64,000 bases of DNA from Cacajao melanocephalus (taxonomy: Eukaryota > Chordata > Mammalia > Primates > Pitheciidae): positions 1 to 64,000 of the forward strand of contig CAUYLG010052132.1 of assembly GCA_963573385.1 (NCBI GenBank), given 5' to 3'. The notes below the pieces were generated by a model, which was not told where the DNA came from, ran no database searches, and worked only from the letters and a program-made list of their open reading frames with translations. The position numbers and the translations under genes are program-made. Numbering within the stretch: position 1 is the first letter of the stretch; every line of letters begins with the position of its first letter. Positions 22,720 through 36,154 of this stretch are shown one piece after another.

Positions 22720-22797
22720 TCAGGTTGGTGCAAAAGTAATTGCAGTTTTACATTACTCTTAATGCCAAAAACCGCAATTGCTTTTGCACCAACCTAA
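22720..22797. mobile_element. MADE1 (mariner-derived MITE), hairpin
   Basis: The inverted ends AGGTTGGTGCAAAAGTAATT and CTTTTGCACCAACCTAA form a palindrome of about 78 bp typical of MADE1, the source of the miR-548 family. A few mismatches and a gap lie in the stem. Confidence 0.93.
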
Positions 22798-23358
22798 TAG
22801 AAGGCAAAGAGACTGCCATCTCCAGGCCTTAAGAGGCCAAATGGGAAGCAGCTCTCGGAGCCCCCAGGGACACAGCTGGGATAGGCACTCTCTCCTCAAC
22901 TGTGCCTCTTCTGAGGGAGCCATATAGACTGCTGGCTTGAGGGTCAGTCTCCCCAGATTTACTCTGGTTGGCACCATCCCAAGAAGGTCCAGGGAGCTGA
23001 GCTGCAAGCCCCTATAGTTTGTGCAAAGGACTCTGAGCATTGCGTTTCAACCAGCCAGGGCTATCCCTGCCACCCTTCATGGTCCAGGCTATGCTGTGGA
23101 TACCACCCAGCCCAGCGTGACCCCTGAGTGAGTTCTACCTATGACCCCTGCCAGGATGAAGCCAAAATTCTCCTTGCCTCACTGCCTATCAAACCCAGCC
23201 CCCAACACTTGACCCTATGGACGCAACTTTGACATGCAGAGACTACGCCTCTCCTAAAGGGGCTCCCTACCAGGCCCTCTATGCCAGGCACCGAGCTAGG
23301 AGATGGGCAGACCCAGCTGCTTTGCATGTCAGTGTTTGTCCTCAAAGAAAACCTGCCT

Positions 23359-23770
<412 letters not shown>

Positions 23771-25122
23771 CTAGCTGTGTCTAGAATAAAACATGGAGAG
23801 GAAAGGGTAAGGAGGGGAGGGGAGGGCTTTCCAGTCAGCTGGAACAGCATGTGCAAAGGCAAGGAACCCTGGAAGTGCAATGATTTCACTGATATCACAT
23901 ACTTATAATCAGAAGCGCCATCAACAATTTCTGGCTCAAAGCCCTGGAGACTTCTCACGAAGAGTGGTCACTTGCCTCAACTGCCTCATCCTCACCATCT
24001 GCCTGCTTCTCAGATGCCTGTCTGGGCTTGCAACGAGCCCTGTTGTGGAACTCGGCTCCCTGAAGGGCCTGCCCTAGGCTAAACCACACCACGTGCTAGA
24101 GCTGGGGAAGAGGGGAGGTGCCCCTTGGCTGGATGCAGAGGACTCAAGGGGCCCTTGTGGAAACTTTGACTCTGCCTGCAGTGCCCTGGCTGGGATCCCA
24201 CAGGCACCAGTAGGCAGCCTCTGTAGCTCCTTCCCTTGAGGAGATGTACCCACTCTGGCATTGGAAGAGGGAGCCAGACAGCCACCTAGCCAGAAGGCCC
24301 GAGGGCAGCAGGATATGGAAAGTTTTCAAGCATCGCTGAGGGGCCTGGCAAGCCAAGCTTCTCAGGTCAGGGGTGCGATTGGAAGCTGAATTATGCTACT
24401 TAGCTCAGGTCAGCGAAATGGTTTCCTGCATGTCCTGTTCTTGCTGTTCTAGGAGGCAGAAGTCCTCCATCCTGGTCCCTGCTCAGCCACAGACCTGCTG
24501 CTCAAACTCGGACAAGGCTCCTCCCCTTTCTGGGTCTGGGTTTATCCTCCTGCCCTGGGTCCTAGGATTCAAGGGTTCCTCCTTGGTCACCTTGGAACAA
24601 GAACAGAGCTGTGGACCCTCCAGGCTGGGAAAAGAATTAGCCTCTGTCTGCTCACAGTGGCCAGCTCTGTGGGGTGAACCTGTGTCTACCACCACCCCGT
24701 CTGATGGGTCTCAGCTGGAGCCAAGGGAGCAGGTGCTGGCCCTCTCCCACATGCCTGGAGCTTGGAGGCAGAGCATCCTTGCTTGTGCTTCCAGTGGACA
24801 TTTCAGCAGAGGCCAAGTCTCTGGGATTAAAGGCTACCCCCTGAGACTAGTCCCAGAGACCACCTCTTTCCCCCACCAGTGGAACTAGACACGAGCTTCC
24901 ATCCCCAGTGCCTGGTGTGCAGCCAGCATCCCTGACACAATAGTCAACCCTCCTGGCTGAGTGCTCCCCTCCCATGCAGTGTCCCGACTTTTCGGCCACC
25001 AAACATTTCTTGTTTCTCCCAGAAAGAAAAGCTGGCTGGCCAGCCTAGAAGTGGGGAGCAGCCAACAGAGGAAGCATGCCCCGCAACTCTGCAGGGCTCC
25101 CAGCCCCCAAGACAGACAAACA

Positions 25123-25123
<1 letters not shown>

Positions 25124-25170
<47 letters not shown>
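25124..25170. repeat. (CA)n microsatellite
   Basis: About 23 uninterrupted CA units lie about 150 bp beyond the donor of the candidate first exon, inside its first intron. Confidence 0.97.
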
Positions 25171-25173
<3 letters not shown>

Positions 25174-25279
25174 CTATCTCAGAACAGAACACAAACGGTT
25201 TGGTTGCAACATGCCTATCAATGGCTGGCCTGGGGAAGAGGCAATAGAAACAGGGGTACAGGGTGGCTTGGACACGAGC

Positions 25280-25515
25280 CACGCGCCCACCACACACACA
25301 GCGCTGTCCCCAGGCACCTACCCGGCACACTCCGGCAGGGACCCAGGCGACTCCTGGCTGCCGCTCCTGCCAGCTCGCCCGCCCGGGTCTCCACCCGGCT
25401 CCTCCCGCAGGCGGGCGGCCGTGGCTGTGGCAGCTCCTGGCGGCCGTGTCAAGCGGCCGCCTTCCCCAGACAGAGCTCCTTTGTGTCAGCAGAGCTATTT
25501 ATGGACTTACCCAAG
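25280..25515 (-). promoter_or_regulatory. RGS3: Candidate alternative RGS3 promoter and non-coding first exon
   Basis: On the RGS3 strand, a TATA/MEF2-like element CCATAAATAG lies at 25504-25495. It is followed by about 150 bp that is GC-rich and has no ATG. I count 20 CpGs in 25261-25470, far denser than the surrounding intron. A donor-like CGG|GTAGGT follows at 25322/25321. A second, near-perfect donor, TTGG|GTAAGT, lies just upstream at 25511/25510, so an exon ending there with a start further upstream is an alternative reading. Splicing either to the acceptor at 7799 would place ATG at the first coding position. The position, orientation and lack of upstream ATG suit the 519-residue-type isoform. 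This is inference: no transcript evidence is available to me. Confidence 0.5.
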
Positions 25516-25613
25516 TTCCCCAGGGGAGCGATACCTGCTAGGAAAAGCAGAACCAAATGACCAGGTTCCACCTCCCACATCTAGGTAGCGCTTTCAAAAC
25601 CCTTGCATCACCC

Positions 25614-25679
25614 GTCTCTCCTCCTCTTCCTCCTCCTCCTACTTGTCCTCCTCCTCTTCCTCCTCCTCCTCCTCCTCCA
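25614..25679. repeat. (CCT)n-rich tract
   Basis: TCC/CTC/TTC triplets on the plus strand read as GGA-rich sequence on the RGS3 strand, just upstream of the candidate promoter. Confidence 0.9.
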
Positions 25680-26444
25680 GGGCCCTTCCCAAACACACAC
25701 CCTGTCCAGCCAGCCACTGCCACTCCGGAGAGAGGCTGGATTTCTTTCTTCTATTAAACAGAAAACTCTGTGGTTTCCCAAAGCACTTTCATCCGAGAAG
25801 GAGTCTGGGATGTCTCAAGGAAGAGAGTTCTGGGCCAGCTCGTCCTTCTGCCCACCCCGTGAGGGGCCCAGTGGGCTCCCGGGTTACACAGTCACACTCG
25901 TGGGCTGTGGGTCCCCTACGGCTGGTCCCCAGGGCCCAAGCGGGCCCCAAAGTGCTGCTCCGGGGGAGAGGCATCCATCTCTCACAACAGCACCCCGTGG
26001 CACTGGGATCCCTAGTAGGCTCCACCCCACACACATCCTGAGGGCTCCCAGGCTGGGGCAGCGCAAAGCTGCCTCCAGCCGGCCTGCCGGCAGCCGCTTC
26101 CTACAAGACCAAGCCAATCACCGAGGCTTCCCTGTCACACCCCCACCCCCACGCTGCTCCTGTCCTAATGGGAGACTGCAACTGAACCCAGGGTCCTGCA
26201 TACAGCACTGGCTGACTTCCAGAATGCGACCGCCCCCAGGGTGGGGGAGTGGCAGCTTCCGCCCCTTCCCAGCGGCACCATCCCACACAGCTGGAACTTT
26301 GAGCACCAAGCTCTGGGGAATCCGAGGTGTGAAGAGAACTTGGGGCTTCCTCTCCTTGAGACAGCAGGCTGAGAGGGCAATTTCGACAGCCTGAGAGTTA
26401 CAGCCGTGAACGACAGAGACATCCCCAAGGAGGAACTGAAGGGC

Positions 26445-26640
26445 CGGTGGAACAAGCCCTGGACTGGGAGGAGAGGGTCCCCAGCTCCAGTTCCAGCTCC
26501 AACATTGGTTGATTGAGTCTCACTGAGCAAGTCCCTGCCCCTCTCTGAGCCTTGGTTTCTTCATCTGTAAAATGGGGCTGATAACCTTGACCTGCCCACC
26601 TGTGGGATGAATAGAGGATTCTCTGAGCTGGCTCTTGGCT
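26445..26640 (+). repeat. MIR SINE
   Basis: It shows 'CCTTGGTTTCTTCATCTGTA' and 'ATGAATAGAGGATTCTCTGA'. Confidence 0.85.
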
Positions 26641-26860
26641 ACTCTTTCTTGAGCATGAACTTCGTGCCAAGCCCAGTTCCCAGAGCTCTGCCTGCATTAA
26701 TTCATTGAACCCTCACCAGCAGCTTGTGAGAAGGTGAGGCCTATGATTACCCCAGTTACCCATGAAGAGTCCGAGGTACAGAATGGCAAAGGAAGTTGCC
26801 CACAGTCACACAGCCAGTTGGTTGTGTAGCCAGGATTGAAAACTAGTTGCTCCTACTTGC
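26640..26860 (-). repeat. MIR SINE
   Basis: It shows 'CTTCGTGCCAAGCCCAGTTC', 'GCAAAGGAAGTTGCCCACAG' and 'TCACACAGCCAGTTGG'. It is adjacent to and inverted relative to the MIR at 26445-26640. Confidence 0.85.
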
Positions 26861-27639
26861 CACACACACTCTTCACCACCGCACAGCCCGACCACTGCAA
26901 GACGTGGCTGTGCCAGCACAGAGCTGTTCTCTGGCGCTGCAGCTTGTCATGATGTTGACAAATGCACCGTGGGTCCAAGTTGGGAGTGCTCAACTCATGG
27001 CTGGCTCCCACCAGAGCAGCAGGCATCCTGGGATGATGGCACACAAAAACTGGACAGAAGAAGCCTCTATTTTCCCATGCCCACCCCACCCCACCTTGGC
27101 CACCTAGGCTGAAGCACAGTCTCTCCGCGTCTTTCACTCCCTATGGTAGAGATCCCCTAGGGTCTCAGATTGCTTCTGTCTATATCCCTGCCCCTGTTTA
27201 TCTCTGACTGTCTATTCCTGACTCTCTCACACATACAAGCATACACATGCATGCTGCTACAAGAGAACATTCTTTATCAGGTCAACTCAGAACGGCCCTC
27301 CTCTGAGTTGGTCACTTACAAATTCTAACCATCGCTTCATCTTGTCCCTGGAGGCAGAGCCAAGGCAGTGCTTGCAGGGCCCAGGAACCTTCTAGATTGG
27401 AAGGCTGTCATGCTGCAGGGTCCTGGAGAGCAGGAATCATCCCGGGCCTGGGAAGCTAAGGAGGTGAGCCCCAAGAGATGGCCAGTTCCAATGGAGCTGA
27501 CCAATTACCAATGAGGCTGGCTGGTTTCCAGGATGGAAGTTCTGGTGCATGGGATAAGATTTCTTAGGGTGGAGAGCCTGAATATAGGATTCCTTCACAT
27601 CAGAGATGCCCTCGAGCTTCAGCTGAGTCGTCACCTTCT

Positions 27640-27835
27640 TTCAATCAAAAAACAGTTACAGAGCATAGACTGAGTGCCAGACTTGTGCTGGGTCCCTGGG
27701 ATACGGTGGAGAACAGATAGGCCAGGCCCTGCACTCACAAAGCCAACAGTCCCGTGAGGAAAGCAGACATTAGCCATGGAGTGAGACTAATAACTCCAAA
27801 ATTATACACTGTGCTACGATGGGCAAAGCAGCTCT
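27640..27835. repeat. L2-like ancient repeat
   Basis: It shows 'GACTGAGTGCCAGACTTGTG', 'GATACGGTGGAGAACAGATA' and 'GCCCTGCACTCACAAAGCC'. Confidence 0.55.
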
Positions 27836-28099
27836 GCCAACCCAGGGCGCTGGGTCCAGAACGAGTCCAGAATACATTCATCAATGCTCTGGCCATAGCA
27901 TGGTGAGGAGAGGGCAGAGCAGCTCAGTATCCCAAGGTCCAGAGCCTGCCAGGCCAGGATAGGAGAGCATCCCATGGCGGGAGGAGCCCGAGGCAGCCAC
28001 TGCCCTCTGCCTCCCATAGCTCCGGACACAAATCAGCAGGGCTGGGGGACAGGATGGATGAGTCACTGGCAGCCAGGCTATCTAAGACAAAGGAGATCT

Positions 28100-28245
28100 T
28101 TCACTGTTGTTTCCCATTTACGGCCAGTGAAACTGAGGCCCAGAGAAGGAAAGTAACTTTCCCAAGGAAACACAGCAACTGAGTGGCAGGGCTGGGATTG
28201 CTAACTCCCAGTCCAGTGCTCCTTCCACCACATCCCAACGCTTCT
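28100..28245 (-). repeat. MIR SINE, partial
   Basis: It shows 'GAAACTGAGGCCCAGAGAAG', 'ACACAGCAACTGAGTGGCAG' and 'CAGTCCAGTGCTCCTTCCAC'. Confidence 0.85.
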
Positions 28246-28461
28246 CAGAGGTACATAAATGATGGTGCTGTTCAGTACGGGAGAAATTGGGATCTAGAGA
28301 GTGATAAGATCTAGGTGGCCCACAGGCCCAGGGCTCCCGTCACTGATCCACACGTTTCATACCACAAACACTTATTTGACACAGGACAGTACTGCGCTAA
28401 ACACTTTCTGACTACTGATTGACTGACTGATCAAGTCCTCATAGCCTTATCAGATATGATT

Positions 28462-28758
28462 TCTTTGTTGTTGTTGTTGTTTTGAGATAGTCTTGCTCTG
28501 TCGCCCAGGCTGGAGTTCAATGGCATGATGTGGGCTCACTGTAACCTCTACCTCCTGGATTCAAGCAATTCTCTTGCCTCAGCCTCCCGAGTAGCTGGGA
28601 TTACAGGGATCACCACGCCTGGCTGATTTTTGCATGTTTAGTAGAGATGGGGTTTCGTCATGTTGCCCAGGCTCATCTCAAACTCCTGGCCTCAAGCAAT
28701 CCATCTGTCTCAGCCTCCCAAACTGCGGAATTACAAGCGTGAGCCACCACGCCTGGCC
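28462..28758 (-). mobile_element. Alu (left member of a head-to-head pair)
   Basis: A GTT-rich tail at the left is followed by antisense Alu ending GAGCCACCACGCCTGGCC. Confidence 0.97.
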
Positions 28759-28770
28759 TCAGATATTACA

Positions 28771-29239
<469 letters not shown>

Positions 29240-29439
29240 TCACTGTATAAGAAAGCGAACACCCCAGGCTGCTCGTTGAAACTCTGTGGAAGTGTCTGTA
29301 TATGACCACCCCAATCCAAGCTTTGAATCTGCTAAGCCACTTAGAAAGTTCTGAGCTTTTACTCTCTGGGGCTCACAGCCCTGGTCTGGGGGTCTACAGT
29401 CTCTAAGCAAAAAGGCCCTCCCCACTGCAGAGTGGGCCA

Positions 29440-29525
29440 AGAAATGTTCATTAGTTCTTTCAATAACCGCTGAATCCTTGCTCTGTGCTGGAGCCTGTAC
29501 TTGGAACTAAGGATGCAGAGCTGGC
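29440..29525. repeat. L2-like ancient repeat fragment
   Basis: It shows 'TTCATTAGTTCTTTCAATAA' and 'TTGGAACTAAGGATGCAGAG'. Confidence 0.45.
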
Positions 29526-29964
29526 CGGAGCAGCCTGCCTGTGGGATGGAACCTAGGGGGTGGGCAGCATGGCAGATGAAGGCACTGATGCTGCAGGTGG
29601 GGACTACCTTGCCATGTTTTGGCCTCTAGGACCCTAGCACCCAGGCAGAGGACACATTCTCCTATTGCTTGTTTGGTGTAGGTCTTGCTCTTCCTAGTGG
29701 CATGGGCCTTGTTCTGGGGCACCTGCCACAAGTTGGGGGGGTGGGGTAAGATAGAGCAGGTAACCTCAGGTTCAAGTTCACAGGGAGCTGTGGTTTGTGC
29801 CCTGCAGAACCCAGGGTAAGTCCCTTCCCCTTCCTGACCTCAGTCTTCCATCTCTACAATGAGACCAGGAAGTGGGTGTCCAGTGGCCCCAGCCCCACTT
29901 CTCCTCTCCTATGGCTAGTCCCATGCCCCTCCAGGCCCCCTCACTAAAGGAATCAGCTCAGTCA

Positions 29965-30165
29965 GTGGAATTTAGAAAGAGCGCGGTCTTTGGACCCTGA
30001 AAAATCTGAGTGTTAATTATCCTGGGCAAGTCCCTTTAATATCTTTGAGTCTCAGTTTCCTCGTCTATAAAATGGGCTTCACTGGACCCTGAAAAGGACT
30101 AGAGGATGTGGTGTATGTGGAATGCCTGGTACACAGTAAGTGCTCAATAAATAAGAGCCATCATT
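29965..30165 (+). repeat. MIR SINE
   Basis: It shows 'AGTCTCAGTTTCCTCGTCTA' and 'TACACAGTAAGTGCTCAATA'. Confidence 0.9.
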
Positions 30166-30299
30166 GTTATCGCTATGATGGCATCGTTGCAATCATCTGT
30201 GAAAAGACAGAATTCACCTTGAAATGGCCAAGTTAAATGTGATAATACCTGTTGAAGGGCTGACAGGTGAGGGCCTGGCGTGTACTAATAGCTGAGAAT

Positions 30300-30435
30300 C
30301 ACTACCACTTGTGGAGCAACAGGCTGTTCTCATCATGCCCAGCTTACAGATCTGGAAACTGAGGTATAGAAAGGTTACAAAGCGGAAGCCCAGCAGGCAG
30401 CATGGCTCCCAGGCCCATGCTCTTAACTGTATATT
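30300..30435 (-). repeat. MIR SINE fragment
   Basis: It shows 'AGATCTGGAAACTGAGGTAT' and 'GCATGGCTCCCAGGCCCATG'. Confidence 0.65.
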
Positions 30436-31558
30436 CTACCCCAATCTCTTATTCCCCAAATGTTTCTCCCCTTGCTATCTGCCCCTTCCTCAGCAATTTG
30501 AGGCAGTCATGAACAATTCCCAACGTGCTAATGGAAACCAGGGCTCCCAACCCAGCAAGGAGAAGCCCACATGTAGCAAAAGCCAGGAGACCAAATGTCC
30601 CCCTACAGAGCTGGCCCCGAGGCCTGCCGCTGGCTGGCTTCTGCTTCCATCCTGGGGCACGCTTTGCAGTCACCTCAGCAGTATTGGCCTGACCTTGGGC
30701 AGCTGCAGCAGCTCAGGATGGCCGGGAGCCATGACTGTCTCCCTTCCTGGCTCTGGTCCAACCAGCCACATGCTGGCCGGAGGTTTCGGGCTTTTGGGAG
30801 CAATCCTCGACCCACTGTGCTTGTGCCAGCTCCAAGGCCAGGCTGTGTCCTGTCGAGCCTGTGTTCCTGGGAAGTGTTCAGCACAGAGCCACTGACTCCG
30901 CCACAGGGAAGCCAGACCTGTGACCTTGGCTGCTGGAAACAGTTCTCCACACAATCCCCTGGGTCCACCCACTGCTTGGACTGTTGGGCTTGAGCCCAAG
31001 CCATCAAAACAAAGGGTCAGTGGGGGAAAGACTGAAATGCTAAGTTTGCTGCTGCCTTCTGCGAATCCTGGGGCAAGGCCAATCCCCACCACCACCTCCA
31101 AGCCTCAGTTTCCCTGTCTCTAAAATGCACTGGGTTTGAACTAGATCAGTCCACTCAAAATGTGGTCTGCAGCACCATGTGGGTTCACAGACTGCGTGTT
31201 ACCAGTCTGTAGTGAGATAAGTAGCAAGACTGAGTGTGTTTAAAGACCTTCAACTTGACATTGCCATATCCAAGCATGAGATCAGTGGACTGGTCTCTGA
31301 ATAGGGCACAGGCCGGCTCAGGTGTTCTCAAACTGGCATAATAAATCACATGCAGTGTAATGCTACAAAATTTCAGAGTCCTTCACCACAGGTAGCTTAA
31401 GGAGTCCTGATTTAAGTGGCTTTGTTTCACGAGGACTCACTAACTCGGACCCTATCATGGTATTTACACACACAGTGGGACTCGATCCTGCCACCCAAAC
31501 CACTCTTCCTCCACTGCTCCCAGCTCAGAGAATGGTGCCATCTGTTTGCCTGAGCTAG

Positions 31559-31854
<296 letters not shown>

Positions 31855-31949
31855 CTAGACTTTTGAGCACCATTCTTCTCCCAAACACTCCCTATGCAAT
31901 TAATCATGGAATTTTGCAGACCCCTCCTGCTATACATCGTGTGGATCTC

Positions 31950-32430
31950 TCACCTCTCTCAATTCCTGGTGCCTCAGCCCTACTCTAAGCCAACATCAGA
32001 TCTCCTGACCGAGGACAATAGCTCCGCACTGCTCCCTGCCTCTCACCTCGGCTTCCTCCTCACCCTTCTCCTCCATGAGGCCAGTGTCAGCTTTCTACCT
32101 CACCCATCAACCCCTGCACCCAGGATAAAGTCACACTCCTTCCCACAGCTTCTCAAGACCAGCGCTGTCTGGTCCTGAACACACCTCCTGCCAAGCTTAT
32201 GCTCTGTTCCCCTTCCTTGTCTTCCCACCTACGCGAGCCTGCTTTAGGGTCCTCACCTAGAACAATCCTTATATCTCAAGCCCCTCCCCTGCCTCAGAAA
32301 CTTTCCTCAGGTCCCCCCAGTAGACGCTCTCATTAGGCCCTTTGTCACAGCTGTCATTGATTTATTATACGACATTCATGATTGGTGTCCTTGCCCCACA
32401 CTAGACTGTCAGTTCTGTGGGGTGAGGACC
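31950..32430. repeat. L2-like ancient LINE 3' region
   Basis: It shows 'ACCCAGGATAAAGTCACACT', 'TCAAGACCAGCGCTGTCTGG' and 'CACACTAGACTGTCAGTTCT', in the order usual for L2 3' ends. Confidence 0.65.
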
Positions 32431-32932
32431 ATGCTGGTTGATGAGTGGAGAAGTAGAGAACCTCTGAGATCTGCCTGGCCAGACTCCGTTCACCCTTCTT
32501 TACCATCTGAGGAACTAACCTTCCCTCTCTCATCCTCAAGGCAGGTGATTTACAAGGAACAGACCCATCTCCCGCTCCAGGCAGAGGCATGTGACGCAGG
32601 CCTCAGTCAATTAGTTTAACCCATCCCACTGTCCTCAGTGGCTGGGATGGACATGTGATCCTACTTGGGCCAATGAGACTCAGCCCAGGGACTATTGCTG
32701 AAAGATTGAGGGAATCTAACTCCAAGGCCATGGCCATAACCCTGGCCCTTCTGGCAGTAGCACTTAGTGATAGCACTGCTACCACTAAGACAGAGAGCCA
32801 ACACCTAAGTAGATAGAACCAAGAGATGAAGAGGGTGAGGCCAGTTCTCAGTGACATTGCTCAAGGCCCTCAATCCAACTACACCTGAAGGCTACCCTCT
32901 CTACTCCAGTAAATTCCATTTACTTCTGGACG

Positions 32933-33137
32933 CTACCTGTTGACACTCAACATTGTCACTGGAGAGTACTGAAGGGAAAGGGCAGGGTGGGCTCTGGGGT
33001 TGGGACCCGACAGGCAGGGAGTCTAGTGTGGCAGCTAAGAACATGGGCTCTGGAGCCAGGTGCTTGGGATTGGACCCTGACCTGCACCTCCTAGCCGTGA
33101 GGCCTTTTTTTAATCTACTCAACCTCTTTTTTCCTTT
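32933..33137 (+). repeat. Local duplication, copy 1
   Basis: CTACCTGTTGACACTCAACA through AACCTCTTTTTTCCTTT closely matches 33570-33767 with scattered substitutions and small gaps. The second half is MIR-like. Confidence 0.93.
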
Positions 33138-33569
33138 CTTGCAACTAGTAGATTCCTGACTAATGCATACTGCATCACCAGTACTTAGCACAGTGTTTGA
33201 CATACATTAGGCACCATAAACTTACTTTCTCACTCAGACAGTCATTCAACAAACACCCAGCAGTGTGAAGGTGACTGCTGCGTGTGTTCTATAAGAGTCG
33301 TCACGGATGCTCTTTACAGAGGTGACTACATGGACAGGAATAGGAAGAGGGAGACCCACAAGAAACAAAGCAGCAGTCCCAGGGACCAAAAAGGAGGCCT
33401 GAAGACGGTGGCTGAAACCAAGGGAAGGGGAGGGATGGGAAGAGTCCCAACTCTAAATTCACTGGAGAACCTCTGACAATCCCTGCCCCTCTCTGGCCTC
33501 AGTAGCCCAGTCTGTTTCAATGCTATCACCCTAGCATCCCCAAGCTTTCCCCAACTGGTTACAGAATCC

Positions 33570-33884
33570 CTACCTGTTGACACTCAACACTGTCACCGGA
33601 GAGTACTGGGGGAAAGGGCAGGGTGGACTCTGGGGTTGGGACCCGACAGGCAGGGAGTATGGCAGCTCAGGACATGGGCTCTGGAGCCACGTGGTTGGGA
33701 CTGGAACTTGACCTGCACCTCCTAGCTGTGAGACCTTATATAATCCGCTCAACCTCTCTTTTCCTTTGTTTTCTCATCTATGAAATGGGGATAATAACAA
33801 TAATGCTGGGAAGATTACATATTATAGCAGAAAGAAAGCACGCTTTAAGCATAGGCACCATTATTATTATTATTATTATTATTT
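33570..33884 (+). repeat. Local duplication, copy 2 (33570-33767), with the MIR 3' part and (ATT)n
   Basis: The first 198 bp repeat copy 1. After 33767 this copy continues as MIR ('TTTTCTCATCTATGAAATGG') and ends in ATT units, which copy 1 lacks. Confidence 0.9.
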
Positions 33885-34518
33885 ATTTGTAGTAGGAAGT
33901 CCAGAAAAAGGAGACTGAACAGATAGAACAGAAACCATTCCTAAATGAACAGAATTTCCCTGAACTAAAGGAAGACTTGGGTCTTCAGACTGAGAGGCCT
34001 TACCCACTTAGGACCAGGAAAAATTACCAAAAGAGAACAAACAACCAGAAATAATCCAGGGAAATGTCTGAATTCCAAAGATGGGAAGAAGAATCCTGCT
34101 TGTTTCCATAAATAAATTCTAGAGAATCAAGGAAAAACTGCTCTTAAAACACTAAATACTGGGCAAACCATAGAACACTGCTCTCAGACTTCTGGGAGAG
34201 AGGGACGATTTGCTTAGAATTTTCTATTCAAGCAAACTATGACTCAAACATGAGGGCAAATATTTTCAGGCTTCCAAGGATAAGAAAGGATACCACCCAC
34301 AGACCCTTTCTGGAAAAATTACTCAAGAAAGCTCTACAGATGAAAGTGAATTAAAATTGAGAAGTCAAGAATGAGATGATGTGGTGTGTGAGAGAGAGGC
34401 AGGCCATGAAGACAGAAACATTGAGAGCCTTAACCACTGATAACTAAAAGTTAAGTGCAATTTTAAGCAAATGATTCTTAAAACAGAATAGTGCTAGTGT
34501 TTAAAAATAGTCACAACC

Positions 34519-34813
34519 AGCCAGGCATGGTGGCTCATGCCTGTAATCTCAACACTTTGGGAGGCCAAGGCAGGCAGATCATGAGGTCAGGAGTTTGAGA
34601 CCAGCCTGACCAACATGGTGAAACCTTGTCTCTACTAAAAATACAAAAATTAACTGTGCGTGGTGGCATGCGCCTGTAATTCCAGCTACTCGGGAGGCTG
34701 AGGCAGGAGAATCGCTTTAAACCTAGAAGGCAAAGGTTGCAGTGAGCCGAGATCACGTCACTGCACTCCAGCTTGGCAACTGGCAACAGAGCAAGCCTGT
34801 CTAAAAACAAAAT
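34519..34813 (+). mobile_element. Alu
   Basis: It starts AGCCAGGCATGGTGGCTCAT. TAGTCACAACC target duplications flank it. Confidence 0.97.
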
Positions 34814-35679
34814 TAGTCACAACCGGAAACTGAAATTCCAGAAGATTACAACAATACCTAGGAGGTATGGAGGAAAGCAGAGAAGTATGGGCCAGCCGAC
34901 ATGATCATTATGGGTTAGAGGCCATGAGGATAGGCTACCATGGATCTGGTGCCATTCCTGAGGGTAAAATATGTTTGTGGCAAAGGTAATGGTAAAGCCA
35001 CTAGCAGGCTAGAATTAGGGTGTGTAACTCCAAAGGAAATTTTGCAGAAAAATAACAGGGGTTGGCCTTGGGATGTTTACTACTGCTAAAATATAGTGTG
35101 AAGCTAAGGCCATTAAGTCTAACCTGATGTAGGAATAGATAGATCAACGAGGAAGACAAGAGAACCTAAAAACAAAATCACCATATGTGGAAATTTGGTC
35201 TATACATGAAGAAAGGAAGGACAATTCAAAAACACAGGGTTGGAAAATCTGGCCAATCATTTAGGAGAAAAAATTAATAAGAGTTCCATCTGACACCAGG
35301 CACTAAATTAATTACAGGTGAATTTAAAATATAAATGTAAAAAACAAAAGAATAAAAATGGCTGAATAAAATTTAGATGAATGTTTCTCATAATCTTGGG
35401 GTAGGAAAGGCCTTAGAAAATGTAGGGGCTCCTGACCCCAAAAAAAGGCTAGATCACAAAAAACGTTAACTTGTAAATGATAAAAGATACTATAAAGTTA
35501 GAAGGCAAATGACAAACTAGAAAAAGTAGTTATAACCCATATAATAAGCAAATGGTTAATATTCAAATCACATAAAGTGTTCTTACAAATGAGATAAAGC
35601 CTCAGTCAAAAACTGGGCAAAGGACATGAACTGAGAAGCCAAAGCAGAAATATAGATGACTAACAAACATAAAAAGAAG

Positions 35680-35990
35680 CAGGGCGTGGTGGCTCACGCC
35701 TGTAATTCCAGCACTCTGGGAGGCCGAGGTGGGTGGATCACTTGAGGTCAGGAGCTCGAGATCAGCCTAGCCAACATGGTGAAACCCCATCTCTACTAAA
35801 AATACAAAAATGTAGTGGAGCATGGCGGCGTGCACCTGCAATTCCAGTTACTCAGGAGGCTGAGGCAGGAGAATCGCTTGAACCTAGAAGATGGGGGTTG
35901 CAGTAAGCCAAGATGGCGCCATTGCACTCCCACCTGTGTCACAGAACAAGACTCCATCTCAAAAAATAAAAATAAGATAAAATAAAATAA
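35680..35990 (+). mobile_element. Alu with AAAAT-type tail
   Basis: It starts GCAGGGCGTGGTGGCTCACG and ends in ATAAAATAAAATAAA. Confidence 0.96.
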
Positions 35991-36154
35991 ATCTCAACCT
36001 CACTAATAATGAAATAAATGTAAATTAAGATTAAATATAATTTTTCACTTATTGTATCAACAAAGAATTAAAAGGAATAACATTTCATTTGAAATTAAGG
36101 GTATAGGGTAGCAGGCACTCTCATTCACCGTGAGTAGGAATGCAAATTGTACAT

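Noticed and set aside
25603..26394. 263-codon open frame on the plus strand
   Set aside because: It begins in a (CCT)n tract that yields Leu runs and continues through GC-rich intron. The length is explained by base composition.
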